Shown here one piece after another: positions 17,066 to 26,328 of a DNA stretch of 64,000 bases. The DNA lies in contig CAWDMX010000001.1 in NCBI GenBank assembly GCA_963803545.1, positions 372,001-436,000 of the forward strand. The letters run 5' to 3'. The notes below the pieces were generated by a model. It searched no databases. It saw only the letters and a program-made list of their open reading frames with translations, and was not told where the DNA came from. A program made the translations under genes and the position numbers. Source of the DNA: Legionella_C sp963803545 (lineage in GTDB: Bacteria > Pseudomonadota > Gammaproteobacteria > Legionellales > Legionellaceae). Numbering within the stretch: the stretch's first letter is position 1; each line of letters opens with the position of its first letter.

Positions 17066-17950
17066 TTATCCCTGGAACTTGGATTCCCAGCCTAGTTTAA
17101 TACGCAAGGTTTCGTAGTAATGGTAATTCTGCGGATGCAACAGCCGCAGTTGTTGCTTATCTCTTGTGATTGAAACCCGCTGCGAGGGCTTGACCATTCG
17201 TGACTCGTGGCCATCACAACTTACACGCAAACAGCTTTCATTCGTGGGGCTAATAAATAAATCAATTGTCGATTGGCTGTTCACCACCAGTGGCCTTGAG
17301 CTTAAGCTGTGCGAAAACATTGGTACCAGTACTATTGCCTGTAGTTGAGGGTGCATAATTGGCCCCCCTGCGGACAAAGCGTAGGCTGTGGACCCGGTTG
17401 GCGTTGCGATAATTAATCCATCTGAGCGATAGTGACACACCAATTGCTTATCAATATAAACATCAAATTCTATCAAATGCGTTTCATTGCCACGGCTTAG
17501 CACAACATCATTAAGGGCGTTGCCTTGAAAATAAAGGTGGGTTTCATCGTGGATTGTCGCGTGCAGTAAAAACCGCGACTCTTCTTGATAGTGCCCTTGT
17601 AAAACCGCGGCTAACTGTGCCTCGCTGTCATTGGGGGCGATATCGGTTAAAAACCCCAGCCGCCCGCGGTTGATACCAATCACCGGGATATCCAAACTCA
17701 CGGCCATACGCGCCGCAGAGAGCAGGCTGCCATCCCCACCAACCACAACAATTAAGTCGGTTTTTTTATCCATTTCTTCGCGGGCAAGAGTGGGTGCATT
17801 CAAATCAAAATTAGCCGCGGTATCTTTGTCTAAAAAAATGGATACGGATTGACGTTGCAAAAAATTAAGCACCAATTGCAAGCTTTCGCTCACGCCTTGA
17901 TTGGTACGATGGTGGCGCGCGTACAAAATTACCCGTGTGAATGCTTTCAT
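17066..17950 (-). CDS. nadK: NAD kinase
   Basis: Phosphorylates NAD to NADP using ATP; cytoplasmic, the only route to NADP. 294 residues, normal length. Seen: the catalytic GGDG at 71-74, the NRGRLGFLTDI segment, and the NE/D, SDGLIIATPTGSTAYALSAGGPI core near 175-200. Start ATG at 17948-17950. It precedes recN by 3 bp on the same strand. An 11-bp inverted repeat lies between this gene and typA upstream. Confidence 0.97.
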   Translation of the reverse strand: MKAFTRVILYARHHRTNQGVSESLQLVLNFLQRQSVSIFLDKDTAANFDLNAPTLAREEMDKKTDLIVVVGGDGSLLSAARMAVSLDIPVIGINRGRLGFLTDIAPNDSEAQLAAVLQGHYQEESRFLLHATIHDETHLYFQGNALNDVVLSRGNETHLIEFDVYIDKQLVCHYRSDGLIIATPTGSTAYALSAGGPIMHPQLQAIVLVPMFSHSLSSRPLVVNSQSTIDLFISPTNESCLRVSCDGHESRMVKPSQRVSITRDKQQLRLLHPQNYHYYETLRIKLGWESKFQG

Positions 17951-18036
17951 AATTGTACCTGGACAAGATTGAGCTTAATTGTACGAGCCGTAAGACCGGT
18001 TCAACGTGCTGTTTTTAAACAGGGTTTCACTAACAG

Positions 18037-18071
18037 AATAGGGTGCAAAGCTGTTAAGGCTGCACCCTATT
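18037..18071 (-). terminator. Hairpin after typA, possible terminator
   Basis: An 11-bp perfect inverted repeat (arms 18037-18047 and 18061-18071, core GGGTGCA) with a 13-base loop lies 65 bp beyond the typA stop and before nadK. No T run follows it on the minus strand, so termination would be weak or Rho-dependent. Confidence 0.4.
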
Positions 18072-18135
18072 TCAAGTTTATTTTAGTCTGCCCGCACACC
18101 CTGCAGAACGTTTAAGCGCTCAACCGCTGCGCCAA

Positions 18136-19953
18136 TCAATCCGCGCTTCGAGAGGTGCGTTTGCGATCGATTTCTTTTAACTCTTTTTTGCGTAAACGAA
18201 TAGAATCGGGAGTCACTTCCACCAGCTCGTCGTCGTCAATAAATTCTAAAGCCTGTTCCAAAGTAAGACGAATAGGCGGTGTTAACACAATGTGTTCATC
18301 CGTTCCTGAGGCACGCATATTAGTCAACTGTTTTTCTTTAGTAACATTAACCACTAAATCGTTATCGCGCGCATGAATTCCTACAATCATTCCTTCGTAG
18401 CACACAATTTGTGGTTCTATAAACAATCGGCCGCGCTCTTGTAAATTGAACAGCGCAAAACCACGCGCCGTTCCTTGGCAGTTGGCAATAAGCACGCCGC
18501 TATTGCGTTTGCCTAAACGTGCTTTTACCATGGGTCCGTAATGATCAAAAACGTGATACATCAAACCCGTACCAGAAGTGCTGGATAAGAACTCGGTGTG
18601 AAAGCCGATTAAGCCACGGGTGGGGATAACGTAATCGATACGCACGCGACCAGTGCCATCTGGGATCATATTTTGGATTTCAGCCCGGCGCTCGCCCAGC
18701 TTTTCCATAATAGAGCCTTGGTGCACTTCTTCCACATCCACGGTTAGGGTTTCGTAGGGTTCAAGTTGAGCCCCTTCTTCCTCACGCATTATTACCTCAG
18801 GCTTACTAATAGCAAGCTCATAGCCTTCACGGCGCATGGTTTCAATCAAAATAGACAGATGCAGTTCCCCGCGCCCGGATACTCTAAATTTGTCGGGATC
18901 AACCGTGTCATCAACGCGCAAGGCAACGTTATGCAACAATTCAGTTTCCAAGCGCTCGCGTATTTTACGACTGGTCACAAATTTGCCCTCTTGGCCTGCA
19001 AAAGGAGAGTCGTTGACTTGGAAGGTCATGCTGATAGTCGGTTCATCGACCATTAGGGGTGGTAAGGCCTCGACCGTATTCGGATCGCAAATAGTGTCGG
19101 AAATATTGAGTTGCTCAATACCGGAAACCGCAATAATGTCTCCGGCACGCGCCTCTTCCACCTCAACCCGGTCCAGCCCTCTAAAACCAAGCAGTTGCAG
19201 CAATCGTCCGCTGCGAACAGCGCCTTCTTTATCAATGATTTTAACGGGAGACTTGGCTTTAATTTGGCCGCGACTTATGCGACCAATGCCGATAGTACCA
19301 ACGTAGGTAGAATAGGAAAGGGAACTAATCTGCATCTGAAAAGGTCCCTCGGCATCAACTTCCGGTGGGTTTACCTTGTCAATAATGGTTTGCAGCAAGG
19401 CGTCCATATTAGTGGCGTCGTCCTCAAGATCCAATTTAGCGTAACCGTTGAGTGCTGAGGCGTAGACTACTGGAAAATCAAGCTGTGCGTCGTTAGCACC
19501 TAACTTATCAAATAAATCAAAAACTTGATCCATAACCCAGTGAGGACGAGCGCCAGGCCGGTCAATTTTATTAATGACGACGATGGGGTTCAACCCTTGA
19601 GCAAATGCTTTTTGGGTCACAAATCGGGTTTGCGGCATTGGTCCATCTACGGCATCAACCAATAACAACACGCAATCAACCATTGATAAAATGCGCTCCA
19701 CTTCACCGCCAAAATCAGCATGCCCTGGTGTATCAACAATATTAATTTGATGACCGTTCCAATGAACGGAGGTATTTTTAGCTAAAATAGTAATTCCACG
19801 CTCTTTTTCTAAGGCGTTGGAGTCCATTAGACGCTCAACGGTTGGCGCGCGCTCGTTTAAAGTGCCGGTTTGTTGTAACAGTTTATCAACGAGCGTGGTT
19901 TTGCCATGATCAACGTGAGCAATAATGGCGATATTACGGATTTTTTCTATCAT
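18136..19953 (-). CDS. typA: Ribosome-associated GTPase TypA/BipA
   Basis: Translational GTPase related to EF-G, linked to 50S assembly, stress and low-temperature growth. 605 residues. Domain order: GTPase domain with G1 AHVDHGKTT at 12-20, switch RGITI, G3 DTPGHADF and G4 NKIDR; then a beta-barrel domain (about 200-300), two EF-G-like alpha/beta domains, and the TypA-specific C-terminal domain with RLGKRNSGVLIANCQG. It ends in a basic RKRTSRSAD tail. Monocistronic by position: hairpins lie on both sides. Confidence 0.97.
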   Translation of the reverse strand: MIEKIRNIAIIAHVDHGKTTLVDKLLQQTGTLNERAPTVERLMDSNALEKERGITILAKNTSVHWNGHQINIVDTPGHADFGGEVERILSMVDCVLLLVDAVDGPMPQTRFVTQKAFAQGLNPIVVINKIDRPGARPHWVMDQVFDLFDKLGANDAQLDFPVVYASALNGYAKLDLEDDATNMDALLQTIIDKVNPPEVDAEGPFQMQISSLSYSTYVGTIGIGRISRGQIKAKSPVKIIDKEGAVRSGRLLQLLGFRGLDRVEVEEARAGDIIAVSGIEQLNISDTICDPNTVEALPPLMVDEPTISMTFQVNDSPFAGQEGKFVTSRKIRERLETELLHNVALRVDDTVDPDKFRVSGRGELHLSILIETMRREGYELAISKPEVIMREEEGAQLEPYETLTVDVEEVHQGSIMEKLGERRAEIQNMIPDGTGRVRIDYVIPTRGLIGFHTEFLSSTSGTGLMYHVFDHYGPMVKARLGKRNSGVLIANCQGTARGFALFNLQERGRLFIEPQIVCYEGMIVGIHARDNDLVVNVTKEKQLTNMRASGTDEHIVLTPPIRLTLEQALEFIDDDELVEVTPDSIRLRKKELKEIDRKRTSRSAD

Positions 19954-20132
19954 AAAATACCTTGTTGGTGAAAATTCAGCCTGTCCACGTTGCGTGGGGG
20001 TTAACTGAAGCTTATTTCGAGTGAATTTTAGGCTGGCATTATACCTTACTTGTTTAATAAATCCTATCGGTCTGGCTAGTAATTACGCTAAGGGGGGTAG
20101 GCGCTTGGACGAATAGCAAGGGTAGGGCTTAT

Positions 20133-20175
20133 GCCCGGCAACACCACCGGCTGTAAATTGCGAGTGTTGCCGGGC
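20133..20175. repeat. 12-bp perfect GC-rich inverted repeat
   Basis: Arms GCCCGGCAACAC (20133-20144) and GTGTTGCCGGGC (20164-20175) around a 19-base loop, 31 bp downstream of the stop of the 452-residue minus-strand gene. The position suits a terminator for that gene, but no T run follows. It could also be a copy of a dispersed palindromic repeat; no second copy is in the window. Confidence 0.6.
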
Positions 20176-20206
20176 GCCTTTAGCCACCCCCGACGATTAT
20201 GCCTTT

Positions 20207-21565
20207 CTACTTTGGCGAAGGAGCCGGAGAAGAAATCTCGTCGGCGCGGCTAGGCGCTTGGGCCTCTGAGCGTCTTACCCCGACTAAATCCCTAATCGTA
20301 TCCGCAGTCGTTGGTTGGTCTTTTTTGGCCGCCGCTAATTGTTGCTTCAAGATTGGTAAATTGGCTGCATCCGGCTTCAAATGCGTCTGAGCGAATTTTA
20401 TTTGGTATTCCTCGTTCGCAGACAGTGGTCGGCTCGGCTTAAGCGTTTCAAACTCTGCATCAAGCGCTGCGTGTGCTTTTTCCACTTTTGTATGCCGCCT
20501 TTCTGTAGTGACAATGTTTACCGCCGTGATAAGCCCGACCACAGCAATTCCTGCAACAGACAAGCCAATAGATACAGCGGCAACAAGCGTCGTTAACGGA
20601 TTGAAAAATACGCCTACGGCCAAACCTACCAATACAGCGCTGACAAATAAACCCCTGGTAATAGACTGGTAATTACGATTGAAGAAAGAGCGATTATCCC
20701 GTGGGGGGAGCTTTTTTCTTCGGCCTTCCAACGTATTAGTGTCAACAGTTACCTTTTGAGCGGAGGCAACCCTTTGTTCTTCATTGCTCAGCACCTCAGT
20801 ACAGTGTTGGATACGAGTTTCCACCCCCTTTATTTCTTTTTCCAATGAAATGATTTTCGCACTACTGGAGTGCAGCTTTAAAGCCTCTTCTAATCGTTTA
20901 AGTACGTCTTCTTGAAGGTCACTATTAGCCCTAAATAACGGTCCTTGATGCTCTAAAAACACACCCACGTCCTTTGAATTCAAAAAAATCGTGACTGCCT
21001 CAAAAACACTTGACTCTTCCGATAAATCTCCCAACTCTGGAATAGAATTAGCTCCCAATGGATCATAGACTGCCTCATTAGAGCTCACGTTAATAGACTG
21101 CGCCAGTTGGTCTGAGCATAAAACCTGAATGGTGCCTTCGCCCCTTTCGTCATAGCGGACTTGGGTAACCAGCCACTCCGAGCTTTGGGAACCGTGGCTG
21201 ACGCAAAGGCCACAATACGCACCGTCATCGTTTTTGTAGGCAAAGGAGAATCGTGTAGGGGCAGGGTATTTCGTGGCGGAACGATTGTTCTTAAAAAAGT
21301 GAGCACGGTCGTAGTCCGTTAAGCGCCGATGAAATAGAGCCGCGTCTATATCACCTTGTAAATAATCTTTTACGGGTTTAACGGTCCAATAATTAACATA
21401 GTGGGTAATCGAGTCTCTACCGTTTGCGTAGAAAGGAGTGCAGTCTAAATCCCTTAAAACTAGGTCGTTATCGACCGCAGCCGCTTCTTTTTTGACGTCA
21501 GGGGCCAATAGAGGATCGATGGCATGCATTACATCTTTATAAGGACCTACTATATGTTTTGGCAT
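20207..21565 (-). CDS. Orphan coiled-coil protein with a two-helix membrane hairpin, effector candidate
   Basis: 452 residues, no recognised family. Residues 1-215 look soluble and globular (many aromatic residues, FSFAYKNDDGAYCGLCVSHG). Residues 220-280 form a likely coiled coil (EEALKLHSSSAKIISLEKEIKG). Two strongly hydrophobic segments follow at about 297-345 (SITRGLFVSAVLVGLAVGVF and AGIAVVGLITAVNIV) on either side of a short turn. A Pro/Ser-rich tail ends SSPAPSPK. No signal peptide. N-terminal soluble domain plus coiled coil plus membrane hairpin is common in Dot/Icm effectors that sit on host vacuole membranes; this is inference. It stands alone between typA and the TTL-like gene. Confidence 0.75.
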   Translation of the reverse strand: MPKHIVGPYKDVMHAIDPLLAPDVKKEAAAVDNDLVLRDLDCTPFYANGRDSITHYVNYWTVKPVKDYLQGDIDAALFHRRLTDYDRAHFFKNNRSATKYPAPTRFSFAYKNDDGAYCGLCVSHGSQSSEWLVTQVRYDERGEGTIQVLCSDQLAQSINVSSNEAVYDPLGANSIPELGDLSEESSVFEAVTIFLNSKDVGVFLEHQGPLFRANSDLQEDVLKRLEEALKLHSSSAKIISLEKEIKGVETRIQHCTEVLSNEEQRVASAQKVTVDTNTLEGRRKKLPPRDNRSFFNRNYQSITRGLFVSAVLVGLAVGVFFNPLTTLVAAVSIGLSVAGIAVVGLITAVNIVTTERRHTKVEKAHAALDAEFETLKPSRPLSANEEYQIKFAQTHLKPDAANLPILKQQLAAAKKDQPTTADTIRDLVGVRRSEAQAPSRADEISSPAPSPK

Positions 21566-21789
21566 GTCGTTCTCGCATCGTTAAATTATTGCTAAGTATA
21601 GCGTGCAAATATTAACGGAATATGAACAAATCCGGACGCACTCCATTGTCTTTTCATTGCGTCTCGGCGCAACGGGTGGGTTAAAAAAACTTCTATTGAA
21701 ATTTTTGCTTGCTTGAATTACCGTTTATTCAAGTACACAGGCTGTGAAATTATAGTGTTATCATTCAACATTTTATCGGTAGCGTGCTA

Positions 21790-22752
21790 ATGGCGGCGTC
21801 TAATTTTTATTTTACCGACACCAAATTGCCCACCCAGCACAATCTTTCCTTCTTTTTGACCCAAGCGGGATGGACTAATCGGGCAACCGCTGCGGCCCAT
21901 TTTGGCGATTTTAATCTAAACTTTGATAGCGCTGTGGCTCAGAGTTTGGAATACAAACATTTATTAGCCGCGCTTATCGCCGGCTCCTGCCCGCAAATAA
22001 TGCCCCGAACCTACTGTATTGATGACTGTAATTGGCGCGCGGTGCTCAGTGCTGTTGCGCCGCGACTACGCTTTCCATGTATTGCCAAACCAAGCTTATT
22101 AAACAATGGCCAACACATTAAAATTTTCACTCAGTTTGAAGCGTTGTGGCGCCATTTTTCCAGCTCCAAGCGCATGGGCGGCGCGCATGTGCTGCAAGAG
22201 TATTTAGAGCCGCATTTGTTACGGGATTGCCGCAAGTACAGCCTGCGTCAATTTGTTGTTTTAACCGATTACAACGGTGCTTATCTGTACAAAGAGGGCT
22301 ACTTTAATGTGGCCACTAAAGCCTATAGGCCGGATAATTTTGTTGATTTAGCCCCACATCTAACCAACGAGCATCTTCCAGGCGCTTGTGCCAACGTCGT
22401 TCAAATACCCACCTCAACCTTTGCTTTTTTCCCGGAGCTGAGGACGCAAATTTACAGCCTGTTAACGCGGTTAATGACCGCCATCTTTCAGCAATTTTCC
22501 ACGCGCCTCAATCGGCAACAAGGGCGCATTGCTCTATTGGGTGTTGATTTTATAGTCGATAAATACGGTCAGGTTTGGCTTTTAGAGGTAAACCACGGCC
22601 CCTGTTTTCCGACAACAAACACCCACCCCCTCTACCCTTATTTGTACCAAGATTTTTGGCCAAAACTCATTGATTATTTTATTAATCCCATCGGCAACAC
22701 CGATTATGCCCCGCTTAGGGAAAACGCTTTTTTTGAGCCGCTGCACCATTAA
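21790..22752 (+). CDS. Tubulin-tyrosine-ligase-like ATP-grasp protein
   Basis: About 320 residues. The ATP-grasp fold of the TTL family is visible: IAKPSLLNNGQHIKIF (nucleotide-binding Lys), LQEYLEPHLL, KYSLRQFVVLTDYNGAYLYKEG (like the H/RKFxLRxYVL strand of TTLs), and LGVDFIVDKYGQVWLLEVNH with the Mg-binding Glu and Asn. TTL-type enzymes ligate an amino acid (Tyr, Glu or Gly) to a protein or peptide. The bacterial substrate is unknown; a host protein or a self-made peptide are both possible. Start is the ATG at 21790, two codons after a GTG. The next gene, 53 bp downstream, may be part of the same transcript. Confidence 0.75.
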   Translation: MAASNFYFTDTKLPTQHNLSFFLTQAGWTNRATAAAHFGDFNLNFDSAVAQSLEYKHLLAALIAGSCPQIMPRTYCIDDCNWRAVLSAVAPRLRFPCIAKPSLLNNGQHIKIFTQFEALWRHFSSSKRMGGAHVLQEYLEPHLLRDCRKYSLRQFVVLTDYNGAYLYKEGYFNVATKAYRPDNFVDLAPHLTNEHLPGACANVVQIPTSTFAFFPELRTQIYSLLTRLMTAIFQQFSTRLNRQQGRIALLGVDFIVDKYGQVWLLEVNHGPCFPTTNTHPLYPYLYQDFWPKLIDYFINPIGNTDYAPLRENAFFEPLHH

Positions 22753-22805
22753 AAATCCCATTCTTTGCTACACTTAGGGTGAGTGCACAAATAAGGGAGC
22801 GGCTA

Positions 22806-23300
22806 ATGAAACGACTAATTTTGCATCCCACCGAAACAAGCCAATGGCATGCGCTTATTAATGAAGCGCAGGTATCGCGACATCTTGTTCTCAATGAAAA
22901 TACCGAAAGTTATCTGGTGTTTTTGCTAATGCGCTTCAGCCAACAAGCAACACTAATGGAGTCGATTATTGCTTTGGATTTTTTAGAGGTCAGTACCTGC
23001 TGTGGCACGCAGTATATTGAGGCACTGCGTGAGGTTGGCGACAAAAGCCTTCTTTTTTGTGGGCTTTTTCCAGGTCTTGCCGCTAAAAGACGCGTCAGCG
23101 TGCGCTATTTTTCAGAAATGGGACAGTCGGCTTACCTATCCCTTGGCAACATGGCCCACTACCAAAACGCGGATTTATACAGCCAACTAAGCCTCCACTT
23201 TGCGACTTTACAAAAAATTCTTCAGACTATTCGTCACGAATATCTGCCGTACAACTTAAGCCGCGCGCATTTTCTTGCTGTGGATTTACCGGTTCAATAA
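22806..23300 (+). CDS. Conserved hypothetical protein
   Basis: About 164 residues, soluble, alpha-helical in appearance, with no signal peptide and no recognised catalytic motif. Notable segments are WHALINEAQVSRHLVLNENT, YLVFLLMRF and LLFCGLFPGLAAKRRVSVRY, which recall a family of unknown function in gammaproteobacteria. A purine-rich AGGGAGCGG lies just before the ATG at 22806, which is why I prefer it to an in-frame upstream codon. It follows the TTL-like gene on the same strand and converges with hslO. Function unknown. Confidence 0.7.
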   Translation: MKRLILHPTETSQWHALINEAQVSRHLVLNENTESYLVFLLMRFSQQATLMESIIALDFLEVSTCCGTQYIEALREVGDKSLLFCGLFPGLAAKRRVSVRYFSEMGQSAYLSLGNMAHYQNADLYSQLSLHFATLQKILQTIRHEYLPYNLSRAHFLAVDLPVQ

Positions 23301-23336
23301 ATGGCATTATCCCTAATAAACAAGCCTGGCGCCTGC

Positions 23337-24188
23337 TTATTGGGGGTTTTTAAACAGTAAGCCTATATCAACCGCATCAAAGCGGTAGTTGCTGTTGCAA
23401 AATTGGCAGTTAACTTCAACAACCCCATGTTCTTTAAGAATTTCCTCTATCTCTAACGCGCCTAAGGTTACTAAAACTTGTTGCATTTTAACAGGCGTGC
23501 AGTGGCATTGAAAACGAACCGCTTGGCGGTCAAACAACCGCAGTTCCTCTTCATGATATAAACGATGCAAGACAACGTCATTGCTCAACTCAAACAACTC
23601 TTCTGCGGTTAGCGTTTGACCAATGTGCAGGGCATACTGCCAAAAATTTTCCCGTTCGCTGCTGCTGTGTCCGGGCATTAGTTGCAATAAAATCCCGGTA
23701 ACAGCCTGCTCGGCAGTCCACAACCACACCTTTGTTACAATTTGTTCAGACTGAATAAAATAGTGAGTAAGGTTATCGGCCATGGAGATGGACTGAATAG
23801 GAACAATGCTTTGGTAGGCCTGGGTATGCTTCGCATGATTAATGGTCAGCGCCATTTTTCCGTCAAGAAAGGCCTGCTGATACGCCTCATCGGCCAAGTC
23901 CGCTTGGTGTTTTGCGTAGGCTCGGATATTCTTATTGCTGTCGCATTGCACCAGCAGTAAGGGCAGTCGCGCATCGCCTTGAAATTGCAGCGACAACACC
24001 CCTTCAAATTTAATGCTGCTTGCTAGTAGCAAACAAGAAAGCATCGCTTCACCAAGAAAGCCGCGCACCGCTTTTGGGTAGGCGCGCTGATTTAAGATAG
24101 CAAGGTAGGTCTCGTTTAAATGGGCAATTTGCCCTTTAACGGGACCCGTTTCAAATATAAAAGACTGTAGGTTGTCCGCTTCAATCAT
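23337..24188 (-). CDS. hslO: Redox-regulated holdase chaperone Hsp33
   Basis: Cytosolic chaperone that holds unfolding proteins under oxidative stress; zinc release and disulfide formation switch it on. 283 residues from the ATG at 24186-24188 (MIEADNLQSFIFE). The core domain includes LRGxx-like folds and a GILLQLMPG strand. The C-terminal zinc centre has all four Cys: CHC at 228-230 and CQFC at 261-264. An in-frame upstream start would add 15 residues not typical of the family. Convergent with the upstream hypothetical gene and divergent from rep. Confidence 0.95.
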   Translation of the reverse strand: MIEADNLQSFIFETGPVKGQIAHLNETYLAILNQRAYPKAVRGFLGEAMLSCLLLASSIKFEGVLSLQFQGDARLPLLLVQCDSNKNIRAYAKHQADLADEAYQQAFLDGKMALTINHAKHTQAYQSIVPIQSISMADNLTHYFIQSEQIVTKVWLWTAEQAVTGILLQLMPGHSSSERENFWQYALHIGQTLTAEELFELSNDVVLHRLYHEEELRLFDRQAVRFQCHCTPVKMQQVLVTLGALEIEEILKEHGVVEVNCQFCNSNYRFDAVDIGLLFKNPQ

Positions 24189-24242
24189 AATAGGCCTCGA
24201 AAAAATAGCAATTTTATCATAGTTTGTACGCAATAACTTCAG

Positions 24243-24248
24243 GTATAA
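24243..24248 (+). promoter_or_regulatory. Candidate -10 box of the rep promoter
   Basis: A perfect TATAAT lies 58 bp upstream of the rep start, inside the short hslO-rep divergent region. No strong -35 match at the ideal distance is seen, so confidence is low. Confidence 0.4.
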
Positions 24249-24306
24249 TGCGCGTTACTCTGCTTCCAAACAAACTGTTGCGCCCTATTTTAATTACAGG
24301 AATTAC

Positions 24307-26322
24307 ATGCTTAACCCTCAACAAATGGCAGCGGTTACCTATATAAATGGCCCCTTGTTCGTGTTAGCCGGCGCTGGTAGTGGAAAAACGCGGGTAATCA
24401 CTGAAAAAATCGCTTTTTTACTGCGGGAGTGCGCCTATCCTGCTCATTCGATCTTTGCGGTTACCTTCACCAACAAAGCCGCTAATGAAATGCGCGCGCG
24501 CATTGCAAAAGTGTTGCCTCAAGCGCAGCGCCGGGGGCTCAAGGTATCAACCTTTCATACCTTGGGCCTGCGCATTATAAAAAGTGAGTTGGCTAAATGC
24601 GCGTTGCGCCGTGGTTTTTCTATTTTTGACAGCGACGACTGCCAGCAGCTTATCCGCTCGTTTTTGCCGGCGGCTAAAGCCTCTGAAAAAAGCTATGTTT
24701 ATCAAATACAACAACTTATTTCACGGTGGAAAAATGAGGGGGTAAACCCCGAACAGGCCAGCTCTCTGAGCGCAACCTCGGAAGTAATCGCGGAATGCGC
24801 CTTGATTTTTAAGCACTACGACGAAGCTTTGCGCGCGTTTAACGCGGTGGATTTTGATGATTTAATCCGTTTGCCCGTCCAACTGCTGGAGCGCTTCCCT
24901 GAGGTGCAAGAACGCTGGCAGAACCGTATTCGCCATTTGTTAATTGACGAATATCAAGACTCAAACAGCAGCCAATATCTGCTGGTAAAACTGCTAACCG
25001 GCGCCCGCCAACAATTCACGGTAGTGGGCGATGACGACCAATCAATTTACGCCTGGCGCGGCGCCCAGCCTGAAAATTTAGCGCTGTTGCAAAGCGATTA
25101 CCCGCAGTTAAAACTCATTAAATTGGAACAAAATTACCGCTCGACAGGCATCATCTTGCAGGCAGCCAACACCCTGATTGCAAACAACCCCCATATTTTT
25201 GAAAAAAAATTATGGAGCAGTTTTGGCTCTGGCGCCGCTATTCGAATTTTATGCTGCAAAGACGAGCAGCATGAGGCCGAGCAAGTAGTTTCTGATTTAA
25301 TTAGCCATAAATTACGCTTTGGCAAGAATTACTGCGACTACGCAATTTTATACCGCGGCAACCATCAGGCGCGTATTTTTGAAAAGTCACTGCGCCATTA
25401 CGGCGTCAACTATCGCATTAGTGGCGGTGAGTCCTGGTTTGCCAAAACCGAAGTTAGAGATATCTTTGCCTACCTAAAACTGCTGTGCAACCCCCAAGAC
25501 GACGCCGCCTATCTGCGCGCTATTAATACCCCAAAGCGTGGCATCGGCAGTGCCACCTTAACTGCTCTCGGCAATTACGCCCACACAAGAGGCGAAAGTT
25601 TACTCCATTGCTCAGACCACCTCGCCCTGCATTCGCAAATAGCTGAAAAATCGCGTGAGGCTTTGTTTGCGTTTAAAAAATGGCTGCATCAATTCTCCGA
25701 TAAACTGAACCACGGCGTTTGTATCGATACCTTAAAGCAGCTGGTTGAGGAATGCGGTTACGAGGCTTACGTATACAGCCAACAAGAAAGTCCGGCTAAA
25801 GCCCAAAAATGCATGGACAATGTTTGGGAATTAATAGAATGGATTGGCAGGCTTGCGACTAAAAACAGCGAGCACCGTCTCGCTGATATTATTAACAAAC
25901 TTATTTTAATTGATATTTTAGAACAAGCCGATGAAGAAAATAGCGAATGCGTTCATATGCTTACCTTGCACGCGGCCAAGGGCCTCGAGTTTCCGTTTGT
26001 CTATTTAGTGGGCGTTGAGGAGCAGTTGTTGCCGCATCGAGCCAGCATTGAAAATGAGCAGGTTGAAGAGGAGCGTCGACTCGCCTATGTAGGGATAACC
26101 CGCGCGCAAAAAGAATTGTGCATCAGTCTTGCCAAACAAAGACGACGCGGCGGCGAGCTTGAAGACTGCTTGCCCAGTCGTTTTTTAGACGAGTTGCCCG
26201 AAAAAAATTTAGAGTGGTATGGCCGCCGCAACTCGGTGGATAAAGCGCAATCGCACGCAATTGCGCGCTCGCACTTGGACGGGTTAAAAACTTTATTAGA
26301 CAAACCCCTTAAATTGGACTAA
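24307..26322 (+). CDS. rep: ATP-dependent DNA helicase Rep
   Basis: Superfamily 1A 3'-5' helicase that helps forks pass obstacles. 671 residues, close to E. coli Rep. Motifs in order: Q motif LNPQQMAAV at the start, Walker A AGAGSGKT at 21-28, TFTNKAANEM, motif II DEYQDS, motif III VVGDDDQSIYAWRGA, motif IV LEQNYRS, motif V LTLHAAKGLEF and motif VI YVGITRAQKEL. The length and the short C-terminus point to Rep rather than UvrD or PcrA, which are longer. The stop is 6 bp from the 3' end of the convergent multi-TM gene. Confidence 0.93.
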   Translation: MLNPQQMAAVTYINGPLFVLAGAGSGKTRVITEKIAFLLRECAYPAHSIFAVTFTNKAANEMRARIAKVLPQAQRRGLKVSTFHTLGLRIIKSELAKCALRRGFSIFDSDDCQQLIRSFLPAAKASEKSYVYQIQQLISRWKNEGVNPEQASSLSATSEVIAECALIFKHYDEALRAFNAVDFDDLIRLPVQLLERFPEVQERWQNRIRHLLIDEYQDSNSSQYLLVKLLTGARQQFTVVGDDDQSIYAWRGAQPENLALLQSDYPQLKLIKLEQNYRSTGIILQAANTLIANNPHIFEKKLWSSFGSGAAIRILCCKDEQHEAEQVVSDLISHKLRFGKNYCDYAILYRGNHQARIFEKSLRHYGVNYRISGGESWFAKTEVRDIFAYLKLLCNPQDDAAYLRAINTPKRGIGSATLTALGNYAHTRGESLLHCSDHLALHSQIAEKSREALFAFKKWLHQFSDKLNHGVCIDTLKQLVEECGYEAYVYSQQESPAKAQKCMDNVWELIEWIGRLATKNSEHRLADIINKLILIDILEQADEENSECVHMLTLHAAKGLEFPFVYLVGVEEQLLPHRASIENEQVEEERRLAYVGITRAQKELCISLAKQRRRGGELEDCLPSRFLDELPEKNLEWYGRRNSVDKAQSHAIARSHLDGLKTLLDKPLKLD

Positions 26323-26328
26323 CAAGTA

